A stretch of 52,776 nucleotides of DNA from Candidatus Staskawiczbacteria bacterium (GCA_943357015.1 CALRFZ010000001.1:1-52776), one strand, 5' to 3'. Positions 45,469-51,678 are shown, counted from the stretch's first letter. Notes: a model not told the origin generated them from the sequence alone. Numbers and translations: made by a program.

Positions 45469-45539
45469 CGCCCCTTGGAGGAGTAGTACCTCGGCAGTCT
45501 CATAAGCTGCAGGCCTCCGTGCAATTCGGAGAGGGGCAA
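45469..45539 (+). tRNA. tRNA-fMet (initiator, CAT), divergent
   Basis: The 71-base cloverleaf has acceptor CGCCCCT/AGGGGCA with a C1-A72 mismatch. The D stem is GAGG/CCTC with the A11-U24 pair, and the anticodon loop is CTCATAA (CAT). The T stem is CTCCG/CGGAG. The C1-A72 mismatch and A11-U24 pair are initiator hallmarks. Departures are a 7-base D loop without the G18-G19 pair, T-loop TGCAATT (G in place of the usual U55), and an anticodon stem with only G-C, C-G, A-U, G-C and U-G pairs instead of three stacked G-C. CCA is not encoded. Confidence 0.82.
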
Positions 45540-45540
45540 C

Positions 45541-45561
45541 AAATTTTGCGGGGCAAAATTT
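45541..45561. terminator. Hairpin after the initiator tRNA
   Basis: AAATTTTGC (45541-45549) pairs with GCAAAATTT (45553-45561), and a further CAAC/GTTG pair encloses it (45537-45540, 45564-45567). It sits just after the tRNA and may act as a weak terminator or a processing signal. Confidence 0.45.
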
Positions 45562-45623
45562 TAGTTGTTAGTCTAGTTTTTAGCAGTTAGGTTGGTTTAA
45601 AAATTGAATTACTTTGCATTATT

Positions 45624-45977
45624 ATGTATAATTTTGAGAAATTGATGGTTTGGCAGGAGAGTATGAAATTGGCTAAGATGTCTTATGAGTTGAGTGAAAA
45701 ATTGCCAAAAGAGGAGAGGTTTGCGCTCATTGACCAATTAAAACGTGCCGTCACTTCTATTTCCTTGAATATTGCCGAAGGGAGTGGAGTGGGGAGCAAT
45801 AAAGTTTTTTGTTCGTTTTTAGAAATCGCCACTAGATCTTTATATGAAACAATTACGATATTCAAATTAATAGAAAATTTATTTGGTATTAATTGTAAGA
45901 AAGAATTAACTCAGTGTGATTTGGTAAGCAAGATACTCCACGGATTGTTAAAAAGCGTGAGGTCTAAAAACTCATAA
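45624..45977 (+). CDS. S23/four-helix-bundle protein
   Basis: The 117-residue protein has FEKLMVWQESMKLAKMSYEL, FALIDQLKRAVTSISLNIAE and GSGVGSNKVFCSFLEIATRS. This matches the S23 (23S rRNA intervening-sequence) four-helix-bundle family. Members act in rRNA intervening sequences, as DGR Avd-like proteins or in unknown cassettes. The neighbours are tRNA genes and there is no rRNA here, so the role is open. The protein is distinct from the Avd-like protein at 50201-50530, which shows the DGR-type ending GKMLGGWIK. Confidence 0.85.
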   Translation: MYNFEKLMVWQESMKLAKMSYELSEKLPKEERFALIDQLKRAVTSISLNIAEGSGVGSNKVFCSFLEIATRSLYETITIFKLIENLFGINCKKELTQCDLVSKILHGLLKSVRSKNS

Positions 45978-46013
45978 CTAAAAACCAATCACCATTTTGC
46001 ATCAGCAAAATCC

Positions 46014-46087
46014 GTCGGGGTAGCTCAGTTGGTAAGAGCGTGGCATTCATAACGCCAAGGTCGTGGGTTCGACTCCCACCCTCGACA
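46014..46087 (+). tRNA. tRNA-Met (elongator type, CAT)
   Basis: A 74-base cloverleaf: acceptor GTCGGGG/CCTCGAC with one G-U pair, D arm GCTC-AGTTGGTAA-GAGC, anticodon stem TGGCA/CGCCA with loop TTCATAA (CAT), T arm GTGGG-TTCGACT-CCCAC, discriminator A. The closing A-C pair of the anticodon stem is unusual. It lacks the initiator C1-A72 mismatch, so it is elongator Met, although a lysidine-modified Ile CAT cannot be ruled out. CCA is not encoded. Confidence 0.93.
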
Positions 46088-46127
46088 CAAGTATAGAAAG
46101 AAATAATCGCCACTTTTGCGAATGATA

Positions 46128-46165
46128 GCGGGCTTGCCCGCCGAAGCTCGCAAGCGTAGGCGGGC
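46128..46165. repeat. GC-rich palindromic repeat overlapping the tRNA-Asp 5' end
   Basis: GCGGGCTTGCCCGC (46128-46141) is a small hairpin. CCCGCC (46137-46142) can instead pair with GGCGGG (46159-46164), enclosing GCT-CGCA-AGC. The second arm includes the first bases of the tRNA-Asp acceptor stem. The palindrome looks like a small dispersed element that landed next to the tRNA. Confidence 0.7.
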
Positions 46166-46238
46166 GTAGTCCAGCCCGGTTCAAGACGCCTCCCTGTCAC
46201 GGAGGAGATCGTGGGTTCAAATCCCATCGCCCGCGCCA
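46160..46238 (+). tRNA. tRNA-Asp (GTC)
   Basis: Acceptor GCGGGCG pairs with CGCCCGC. The anticodon stem is CCTCC/GGAGG with loop CTGTCAC, anticodon GTC (34-36). The T stem GTGGG/CCCAT contains loop TTCAAAT. Unlike the two Met tRNAs here, the CCA end (46236-46238) is encoded. The D loop is long (AGCCCGGTTCAA). It lies about 175 bases from the recombinase stop. Confidence 0.95.
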
Positions 46239-46244
46239 GATATA

Positions 46245-46361
46245 TTTAGTATTGAGAGACCGATCGGCCCCAGTATGGTCGAAAAAAAAGTTCAAAAATC
46301 TATCGATTTATCCCGATAGGAAATTGAACTTTAATATCGGTTTCTCGTTATTAAATACTAA
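46245..46361. repeat. Large nested palindrome between tRNA-Asp and the recombinase
   Basis: TTAGTATT (46245-46252) pairs with AATACTAA (46354-46361). GAGAGACCGAT (46253-46263) pairs with ATCGGTTTCTC (46336-46346, one G-U). AAAGTTCAA (46287-46295) pairs with TTGAACTTT (46324-46332), and CTATCG (46300-46305) with CGATAG (46314-46319). Together they make a nested helix over 110 bases long. It is either a structured RNA or a DNA element such as an attachment-site flank. Confidence 0.75.
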
Positions 46362-46378
46362 GACGGTGCAACCGCAGC

Positions 46379-46409
46379 AAAAAAACACGATTATTATTCG
46401 TGTTTTTTT
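46379..46409. terminator. Bidirectional intrinsic terminator at the recombinase 3' end
   Basis: AAAAACACGA (46381-46390) pairs with TCGTGTTTTT (46398-46407) and is flanked by A and T runs, so it works in both directions. The recombinase stop is 5 bases away on the minus strand. Confidence 0.85.
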
Positions 46410-46413
46410 GTTA

Positions 46414-47733
46414 CTACTTTTGTAGGGTTAGACCATCTTTTGTCAGCAGAAGTTTAATTCTCATATTTGAAAGCAACTCTCGTTTTTCAAGCATACTTCC
46501 TTCCTTAAGAATGTACTTTACAAAAGTTCGCAGGTCTACATTGCTGGCTGTCGCAGATTTACTTTTCTCCAAGCCTACCATCGTTTGAAATTTATTAAAT
46601 CGTTCCAGTTCTTCTTTCAGTCGTTCTTTTAATCCGAATTGATTCATGTCTATGGTATCAACTATTCCCAGCAACCATTCGATTAATATTTCTTCTCTTA
46701 AATATTGGCTCAGGCATTTTAAATCTCTTGATCTGGTGCAACCATAATATACGTACCTTGAAACAGTTACATCTTTCAATTTTTTGTATCTTTCTCCTGC
46801 TGTTATGCCTGACCCGCAGAGTCCGCAAGTTAACAATTTAGTGAAGGCAAATTCTCTGGTTTCTCTATTGATATGATCTCGCTTTAATTGTTCTTGGACT
46901 CTGTCAAAGAGCTCTTTTGATATGAGCGGAGTATGCTTGCCTGTGTACCAGTTTCCGCTATTTCTAGGATATTCAAATCTACCGTAGTAAAAGTGATTTT
47001 GTAATATCAGGTACACATTTGAAAGCGCCAAATGATGATTGCGGTTGGTCCGATAGTTTAGCTCAAACTTGAGCCAGTGATATAGTTTCCTACCCGACCA
47101 GTGGTCATTAGCAACTTTTTCGAACATTTGCTTTATGACGTCTGATCTATCTGGGTCTACGATAACATAACATTTTCTATCAGTCAGTTTCTCATTTAAA
47201 TATCCTGTTGGAGCAGTCGTGGGCCATAATCCCATTTCCACTCTGGTGCGAAGACCTCGCTTCACATTGATGACCCGATTATCGTTTTCCAGTTTGGCTT
47301 GGCTTCCCAGAATCATCAGCAGGAATTTCTCATTTGGGTTATTGGTAAATCTTTGGCCATGGGTTCGTATTTCTACTAATAGTTTCTGATCTATTAAATC
47401 TACCACAGATCCCAAATCGCCAGCGTTTCTGCTTAGCCTATCCGGTGCCCAAGTTAGGATGGCGTTGTATTTTCCCTCCCGGACCTCGTTGATCATTTCA
47501 TTAAAAACTGGTCGTTGGCCGACTTCCTTAGAAGAATGAGATTCTCGTTTTGTCTCAACTACCTCTAGTCCATCTTTCTGTGCCAGCTCCAGCATTTCTT
47601 TTATCTGGGATTCTATTGAGAGGGCTTGTCTGTCTTCTGCTTCGGTAGATTTACGGGCATAGAGGCAATATTTCAATCTAACAGAAGCAGGGAGTTGGGG
47701 AGTAGCTATTCTAGACGTTGTTGTTTCTTGCAT
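46414..47733 (-). CDS. Large serine recombinase (site-specific integrase)
   Basis: The 439-residue protein has a resolvase-type catalytic domain (residues 19-165) with YCLYARKSTEAEDRQALSIE, in which the Ser of RKST is the nucleophile, and WAPDRLSRNAGDLGSVVDL. A recombinase domain (TAPTGYLNEKLTDRKCYVI) and a zinc ribbon (CGLCGSGITAGERYK with CTRSRDLKC) follow. The family cuts and rejoins attachment sites to move phage or element DNA. It ends at a terminator next to tRNA-Asp and transcribes away from the DGR. Upstream, 47734-47918 holds no gene but includes the recombinase leader and AT-rich imperfect repeats. Confidence 0.92.
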   Translation of the reverse strand: MQETTTSRIATPQLPASVRLKYCLYARKSTEAEDRQALSIESQIKEMLELAQKDGLEVVETKRESHSSKEVGQRPVFNEMINEVREGKYNAILTWAPDRLSRNAGDLGSVVDLIDQKLLVEIRTHGQRFTNNPNEKFLLMILGSQAKLENDNRVINVKRGLRTRVEMGLWPTTAPTGYLNEKLTDRKCYVIVDPDRSDVIKQMFEKVANDHWSGRKLYHWLKFELNYRTNRNHHLALSNVYLILQNHFYYGRFEYPRNSGNWYTGKHTPLISKELFDRVQEQLKRDHINRETREFAFTKLLTCGLCGSGITAGERYKKLKDVTVSRYVYYGCTRSRDLKCLSQYLREEILIEWLLGIVDTIDMNQFGLKERLKEELERFNKFQTMVGLEKSKSATASNVDLRTFVKYILKEGSMLEKRELLSNMRIKLLLTKDGLTLQK

Positions 47734-47918
47734 AGTTTTATGTTATTTAGTTTATATTATGCGACACTCCTTTTCGACCTTTTCTACATCAATGAATGAC
47801 GCAACGGTGCTAGGGAGTCCAGCCCCCATCAGTTGATAACTTTTTTCATCGATTTTTGAGGCAAAAAGTGATAAAAATAGGGGTAAAATAGGGTGCCCTT
47901 GACAAAACCCCAAAACCC

Positions 47919-47946
47919 TTGACATATACCTATAATATGCTATAAT
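47919..47946 (+). promoter_or_regulatory. Sigma70 promoter of the first DGR target gene
   Basis: TTGACA (47919-47924) and TATAAT (47941-47946) are 16 bases apart. A second CCCTTGACA copy lies 20 bases upstream (TTGACA 47899-47904). Transcription should start near 47953, giving a leader of about 150 bases. Confidence 0.8.
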
Positions 47947-47998
47947 TAGAACATAGTGAAAATAGCACTTTTATAGCTTAAAATTACTTGCAAAAGAG

Positions 47999-48104
47999 CA
48001 GTCATAGCCAAAAGGCAATAGAATAAAGTATTGTTTTCTGGCTGTGACTGCCAATTTGGTATGTCAAGCAAGAGATTGGCGAAAACCCAAAAGGAGAAAA
48101 CGCC
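47999..48104 (+). promoter_or_regulatory. Conserved structured 5' leader of VP1
   Basis: CAGTCATAGCCA (47999-48010) pairs with TGGCTGTGACTG (48039-48050; 12 bp with one G-U). Downstream GTCAAGCAA (48063-48071) and TGGCG (48077-48081) pair-bracket the ribosome site AGGAG (48092-48096), with CGCCA (48101-48105) reaching the A of the ATG. The same layout occurs before VP2. It may control translation. Confidence 0.65.
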
Positions 48105-48752
48105 ATGAGTATCCAGACTCAGACCAACAAGTTCACGGCCACGATTCTGCAGAATCTCCCGGAAGTTCCGGAAGACATCATGCAGAATTGGATCGAGAAC
48201 CCCAAGGCGCTCCAAAAGCTCCTTTCGGGTCTCGTTCCTCCGGTCAACGGTTCTGCCACCGAGTTCAAGATCTGGAAGACCCTGAAGCTCCGTACGGGCA
48301 TCGATGCCGATGGCTATCGCAAAACCATCAAAGGCAAGAAGGTGGGTAGCAAGAAGATGGACATCGGCGACTACGCCAACGACATCCTCGGCAAACCCGC
48401 GTTCGCCGTCGTCACGGAAGAAACCGAACTCGATCTCGTCGTGGTCAGTGTCGCCGAACTTGGTTTCAAGAACGGAGCCAAGCTGAAGGACATCTACGAT
48501 CGGGCCAAGGAGAAGGGTCTCCAGCTTTGCCCGAACCAGGTTGGTCCTGAACTGCGCTTGCAGTACGAAGACCAACCCAACGGTGAGTGGCTCGTGATCG
48601 GCATGGAGCCGATTACCGACTCGGACGGCGGTCTCTACGTGTTCTACGTCGAACACAATGTCAGCGATCTGTGGCTCAGCACGCACTATGACTACCCGGG
48701 CCTCCTCTGGTTCAGCAACGATCGCTTCGTGTTCGTTCTCCCGCGCAAGTGA
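48105..48752 (+). CDS. DGR variable target protein 1 (VP1)
   Basis: The 215-residue protein starts at ATG 48105, 8 bases after AAGGAG. It has no signal peptide or membrane segment. The N-terminal helix-rich region contains MQNWIENPKALQKLLSGL. Residues 100-169 (FAVVTEETELDLVVVSVAEL and QVGPELRLQYEDQPNGEWLV) precede the variable part I170-K215, which is set by the template. The variable part ends WFSNDRFVFVLPRK, resembling the end of a C-type-lectin-like target fold, but the fold is unproven. The gene is far richer in G+C than neighbours, and 60% or more of its invariant part aligns with VP2. Confidence 0.93.
   Translation: MSIQTQTNKFTATILQNLPEVPEDIMQNWIENPKALQKLLSGLVPPVNGSATEFKIWKTLKLRTGIDADGYRKTIKGKKVGSKKMDIGDYANDILGKPAFAVVTEETELDLVVVSVAELGFKNGAKLKDIYDRAKEKGLQLCPNQVGPELRLQYEDQPNGEWLVIGMEPITDSDGGLYVFYVEHNVSDLWLSTHYDYPGLLWFSNDRFVFVLPRK
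48612..48748 (+). repeat. Variable repeat 1 (VR1) of the DGR
   Basis: This 137-base segment aligns without gaps to the template repeat at 50029-50165. It differs at 15 positions, all of which are A in the template (to G, T or C). The last 25 bases before CGCAA's AA are A-free and identical. The base after the repeat is G here and C in the template, marking the boundary of the homing site. Confidence 0.97.
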
Positions 48753-48948
48753 TCTTCAAGTTGTCTCTGGTAACTTGGAATCTGTGCTCTCTGTTGAGCA
48801 CTTGGTTTCTTGGAACCATCGCAACAAGCTCTTCTTGCATTTTCCAAAGGCCGCGGTCAGTTAACCATACTGATTCGCGGCCCCATTTCAGAGTAATTTA
48901 CCCAAAGTAGATTTTTCTGAAATGGGAAGCTCTTTTATTTTTAAAAAC
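48753..48948. other. VP1 3' region with three hairpins
   Basis: GTGCTC/GAGCAC (48784-48801, 6-base loop) lies 35 bases after VR1. GGCCGCG (48849-48855) pairs with CGCGGCC (48876-48882). CCCATTTCAGA (48882-48892) pairs with TCTGAAATGGG (48916-48926), followed by a T-rich tract that could terminate transcription. No gene is seen. In other DGRs a hairpin after the VR aids homing, and the first of these could serve that role. Confidence 0.55.
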
Positions 48949-49050
48949 TAGTCACAGCAATAAGTCCGTAACTTATTATTGATTTATTGCTGTGACTACA
49001 TTTCGTGGTCAAGCAAAACTGGCGAAACCCTAACGAAAGGAAAAACCGCC
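48949..49050 (+). promoter_or_regulatory. Conserved structured 5' leader of VP2
   Basis: TAGTCACAGCAATAA (48949-48963) pairs perfectly over 15 bases with 48984-48998. GTCAAGCAA (49008-49016) and TGGCG (49020-49024) bracket the ribosome site AAAGGA with CGCCA (49047-49051, including the A of ATG), the same order as in the VP1 leader. No clear -35/-10 pair is seen, so the gene may be read through from VP1 or use an undetected promoter. Confidence 0.62.
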
Positions 49051-49662
49051 ATGTCTCAAGACGCCAAGCTCGTGTCTCGTATCGCCGAGTGCCTTCCTGA
49101 GATGTCCAAGGAGCAGAAACAGGGGTGGATCGAAAACCCCAAACGGCTCCAGCAGGTCCTCCAAGTCTTGGCCGAGATTCCTTCCGACCCTAAGGTCTGG
49201 AAGCGGATCACCATCGGTACGGGACTGAACACCGACGGCCTTCGTCAGGCCATGAAGGACAAGGGCATGCGTATTAGTGACTGGGCCAACGACATCCTCG
49301 GCAAACCCGCCTTCAGCGTGGCTACCGAAAAGATGGATGTGGACCTCGTCGTCGTCAGTGTCGAGGACTTGGGCTTCAAGGACGGAGCTACGCTCAAAGA
49401 CATCTACGCGGCCGCCAAAAAGCGTGGCCTCGAGCTCTGCCCAAACGAAGTCGGTCCCCAACTGCGTCTGCAGTACAAGGATCAGCCGAAAGACGAGTGG
49501 TTGCTTATCGGCATGGAGTCGTTTACCGTCTCGGACGGCGATCTCCGCGTGTTCCACGTCGCGCACGATGGCAGCGTTCTGTGGCTCTACACGTTCTATG
49601 ACTACCCGGACGGCCTCTGGCGCGGCAGCGATCGCTTCGTGTTCGTTCTCCCGCGCAAGTAG
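49051..49662 (+). CDS. DGR variable target protein 2 (VP2)
   Basis: The 203-residue paralogue of VP1 starts at ATG 49051, after AAAGGA, rather than the upstream ATG at 48979, which lies in the leader hairpin. Shared parts include WANDILGKPAFSVATEKMDV and GLELCPNEVGPQLRLQYKDQ, plus EWLLIGM before the variable part. Compared with VP1 it lacks about 12 residues in the N-terminal half. Residues 158-203 are the variable repeat, ending WRGSDRFVFVLPRK. No signal peptide. High G+C like VP1. A terminator follows at 49738. Confidence 0.93.
   Translation: MSQDAKLVSRIAECLPEMSKEQKQGWIENPKRLQQVLQVLAEIPSDPKVWKRITIGTGLNTDGLRQAMKDKGMRISDWANDILGKPAFSVATEKMDVDLVVVSVEDLGFKDGATLKDIYAAAKKRGLELCPNEVGPQLRLQYKDQPKDEWLLIGMESFTVSDGDLRVFHVAHDGSVLWLYTFYDYPDGLWRGSDRFVFVLPRK
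49522..49658 (+). repeat. Variable repeat 2 (VR2) of the DGR
   Basis: This 137-base segment aligns without gaps to the template repeat. It differs at 23 positions, all adenines in the template. Non-adenine positions are identical to both the template and VR1. This includes the A-free stretch at its 3' end. Confidence 0.97.
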
Positions 49663-49737
49663 CTTCAGGTTGCTCTTGGTCTCTTGGATCTTCTGCCCTT
49701 TATTGGACATTTGGTTCCTTGAAACTCGGAAACAACA

Positions 49738-49782
49738 AACCCCTCAATGCAAACGGAAATTGCAAAGAGGGGTTCTTTTTTT
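49738..49782 (+). terminator. Intrinsic terminator of VP2
   Basis: AACCCCTC (49738-49745) pairs with GAGGGGTT (49767-49774), with an inner GCAA/TTGC helix, followed by CTTTTTTT. It separates the target-gene transcript from the template RNA. Confidence 0.9.
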
Positions 49783-49831
49783 AAATCAATATGATAGTAT
49801 ATAAATCGGATAGTAGGCTATTATCAAGTCT

Positions 49832-50028
49832 GCGGTTACGGCTTCAGGCAGCCGAATTCTATATTTCAGGACTATGCAGAATCAAGGCGGTTACGGCTTC
49901 TTTGAGCGTCATACCTGATTAGTAAAAAATGAAGATACTTGGTGTAAAGCGTTAGGGTATAAAAGATACCGAATCAATTCAGCCCTGAGAGTATTCGAGG
50001 GGTGGTGGCAGGGGGAGACGCTTTATAC
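49832..50028 (+). ncRNA. Structured 5' domain upstream of the DGR template
   Basis: The segment holds two copies of GCGGTTACGGCTTC (49832-49845 and 49887-49900). GTGTAAAGCGT (49942-49952) pairs with ACGCTTTATAC (50018-50028), a helix ending directly at the template start. GGTAT/ATACC (49956-49970) forms an inner hairpin. No reading frame with a ribosome site is present. I infer the 5' part of a template RNA; its promoter was not identified with confidence. Confidence 0.55.
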
Positions 50029-50165
50029 ATTACCGACTCGGACGGCGATCTCAACGTGTTCAACGTCGAACACAATGACAACGATCTGTGGCTCAACACG
50101 AACTATGACAACCCGGACAACATCTGGAACAGCAACAATCGCTTCGTGTTCGTTCTCCCGCGCAA
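50029..50165 (+). ncRNA. Template repeat (TR) of the DGR
   Basis: This 137-base template has 40 adenines, most in AAC and GAC codon positions, so it reads with many Asn and Asp residues if translated. It aligns without gaps to VR1 and VR2. All 38 VR substitutions coincide with template adenines and none of the 97 non-adenine positions differs. In this system the RT copies the RNA from the TR and places random bases opposite A. The copy replaces the VR in the target genes. The start ATT is directly preceded by the closing helix of the upstream RNA domain. Confidence 0.97.
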
Positions 50166-50177
50166 CTCTCTTTATTT

Positions 50178-50202
50178 CTCCGCTTCAAAAGGGCGGAGTT
50201 TT
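50178..50202 (+). terminator. Intrinsic terminator of the template RNA
   Basis: CTCCGC (50178-50183) pairs with GCGGAG (50193-50198) and is followed by TTTTA on the plus strand. It lies 12 bases after the template and overlaps the stop of avd on the other strand. Confidence 0.8.
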
Positions 50203-50530
50203 ACTTAACAGATTTAATCCAACCTCCGAGCATTTTCCCCACTTCAAGTAATTTTTCAGAAAGATTGATATATTTTTTATCGTCCAGCGATCGAATCTCC
50301 CAGGCAACCTGCAGGAAAAATTTGAGCAAGTCTAATTTAACAGAGGCACGTTTCAGAAAAATCTCTTTTTCTGCTTTATCAGAGTACCCGGCTTTTATGA
50401 CATTTTCTATGACTTCTAAAAACAAGCCATCAATTTTTTGTCCAAGGGTGTGGCGTGAATCTCTTGAGAAATTGGGCAGGATTTCATGCCACAGTTTGTA
50501 AATCAAAACCAACTTTTGGATTATGCTCAA
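50201..50530 (-). CDS. avd: DGR accessory protein Avd-like (four-helix bundle)
   Basis: The 109-residue protein is all helical. SRDSRHTLGQKIDGLFLEVI, AEKEIFLKRASVKLDLLKFF, LQVAWEIRSLDDKKY and LEVGKMLGGWIKSV match the Avd/four-helix-bundle family, including the closing GKMLGGW. Avd binds the RT and the template RNA and is needed for mutagenic copying. It lies convergent to the TR and divergent from the RT, unlike the usual avd-TR-RT order on one strand. An in-frame stop at 50557-50555 leaves TTG 50530 as the only plausible start, with no strong ribosome site. Confidence 0.88.
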   Translation of the reverse strand: MSIIQKLVLIYKLWHEILPNFSRDSRHTLGQKIDGLFLEVIENVIKAGYSDKAEKEIFLKRASVKLDLLKFFLQVAWEIRSLDDKKYINLSEKLLEVGKMLGGWIKSVK

Positions 50531-50571
50531 ACCAAAAGGCTGGCTGGGGGGGGGTTAGAGGAAACGTTTTT

Positions 50572-51567
50572 ATGAAAATTAGACTGGACCATAAATTTGA
50601 AGATTTAATTGGTATGTTAAACCTGCTTTTGGCGTGGGAGGAGTTTATCAGGGGTAAACGAAACAAGAAAGACGTCCAAGAGTTCTATATGAACCTAATG
50701 GATAACATACTATCACTTCATTATGATTTGTCCAACAAAACATACAGCCACGGAGGATATGAGGAATTTAATATCTCCGACCCAAAGCCTAGGATTATAA
50801 ATAAAGCCAGCGTCCGGGACAGGCTTTTGCATCACGCTGTGTATAGAATATTGTATCCTTTCTTTGACCAAAAATTCATATCAGATTCTTTTTCCTGCCG
50901 TGATGAAAAAGGAACTCATAGGGCGCTTGAAAGGTTCACCTATTTTTATGGCAAAGTCAGTAGAAATAAAACAAGGACATCTTGGGTGTTAAAGTGTGAT
51001 ATTAAAAAATTCTTTCACTCAATCAGCCACCAAACACTATCAAAAATTCTCGAAGAGTGTATTCCAGACAGAGACATTATAAATCTTTTACGGGAGATAA
51101 TTATCAGTTTTAATTCAGGCAAAGCGGGTGTGGGTTTACCGCTGGGGAATTTAACCTCACAGCTTTTTGCTAACGTGTATATGAATGAGTTTGACCAATT
51201 TGTGAAGCACAAACTGAAAGTAAAATACTATATCAGATATGCGGACGATTTTGTGATTTTGTCAGAGAATAAAAGTTATTTGAACGAAATAATTCCGGCT
51301 ATCAGTAATTTTTTGCAAAATAATTTGAGCCTAACCTTGCACCCCGATAAAATCTACATTAAGACACTATATTCCGGTGTAGATTTTCTGGGGTGGGTGA
51401 ATTTCCCAAACCATAAAACTATCAGGAATCGGACAAAAAATAGGATACTAAAGCGGATTAAGGAAAACAGAAATTCAAAGACCTTGAGTTCTTATATCGG
51501 CCTACTTAAGCATGGTAATACTCGCACAGTTAAAGAAAGGGTCTTAAAATTATATGCTGAAAGTTAA
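50572..51567 (+). CDS. DGR reverse transcriptase
   Basis: The 331-residue protein starts at ATG 50572, after AGAGGA; the ATG at 50455 would read through the Avd antisense region. It has no maturase or endonuclease domain. RT motifs include D143 (LKCDIKKFFHSI), VGLPLGNLTSQLFANVYMNE (residues 187-206; the GNLTSQ form is typical of DGR RTs), YIRYADDFVIL with the catalytic YADD at 223-226, and DFLGW (271-275). It copies the template RNA with random bases at adenines. An in-frame GNLTSQ and the neighbouring TR/VR pair leave little doubt. Confidence 0.96.
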   Translation: MKIRLDHKFEDLIGMLNLLLAWEEFIRGKRNKKDVQEFYMNLMDNILSLHYDLSNKTYSHGGYEEFNISDPKPRIINKASVRDRLLHHAVYRILYPFFDQKFISDSFSCRDEKGTHRALERFTYFYGKVSRNKTRTSWVLKCDIKKFFHSISHQTLSKILEECIPDRDIINLLREIIISFNSGKAGVGLPLGNLTSQLFANVYMNEFDQFVKHKLKVKYYIRYADDFVILSENKSYLNEIIPAISNFLQNNLSLTLHPDKIYIKTLYSGVDFLGWVNFPNHKTIRNRTKNRILKRIKENRNSKTLSSYIGLLKHGNTRTVKERVLKLYAES

Positions 51568-51678
51568 AGATTTCTTATTTAGCCAGCTGTTGGTAACTAT
51601 GCTTCCCAAATCCCAATTATTAAGCTATAAGGGTGCATAACCTCACATACATCTTGGACTCTTTGAGGCCAAAATAGT

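Noticed and set aside
47946..48686. Long minus-strand reading frame opposite VP1
   Set aside because: It is the antisense shadow of a GC-rich gene; the plus strand has a ribosome site, a conserved leader and a paralogue.
49030..49710. Long minus-strand reading frame opposite VP2
   Set aside because: Same reason as for VP1: GC-rich coding DNA leaves the antisense strand open by chance.
49777..49824. Candidate promoter for the template RNA
   Set aside because: TATAAA at 49800 and TATTAT at 49819 lack convincing -35 partners in this AT-rich sequence, so none is called.
48612..50165. The three similar 137-base segments as an ordinary duplication or a CRISPR-like array
   Set aside because: Substitutions fall only on template adenines, with no gaps, which an ordinary duplication would not produce. 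There are no short regular repeats and spacers as in CRISPR.
50002..50208. Possible small gene covering the template repeat
   Set aside because: The frame has no ribosome site and its start is GTG inside the structured region. The adenine pattern identifies it as the DGR template.
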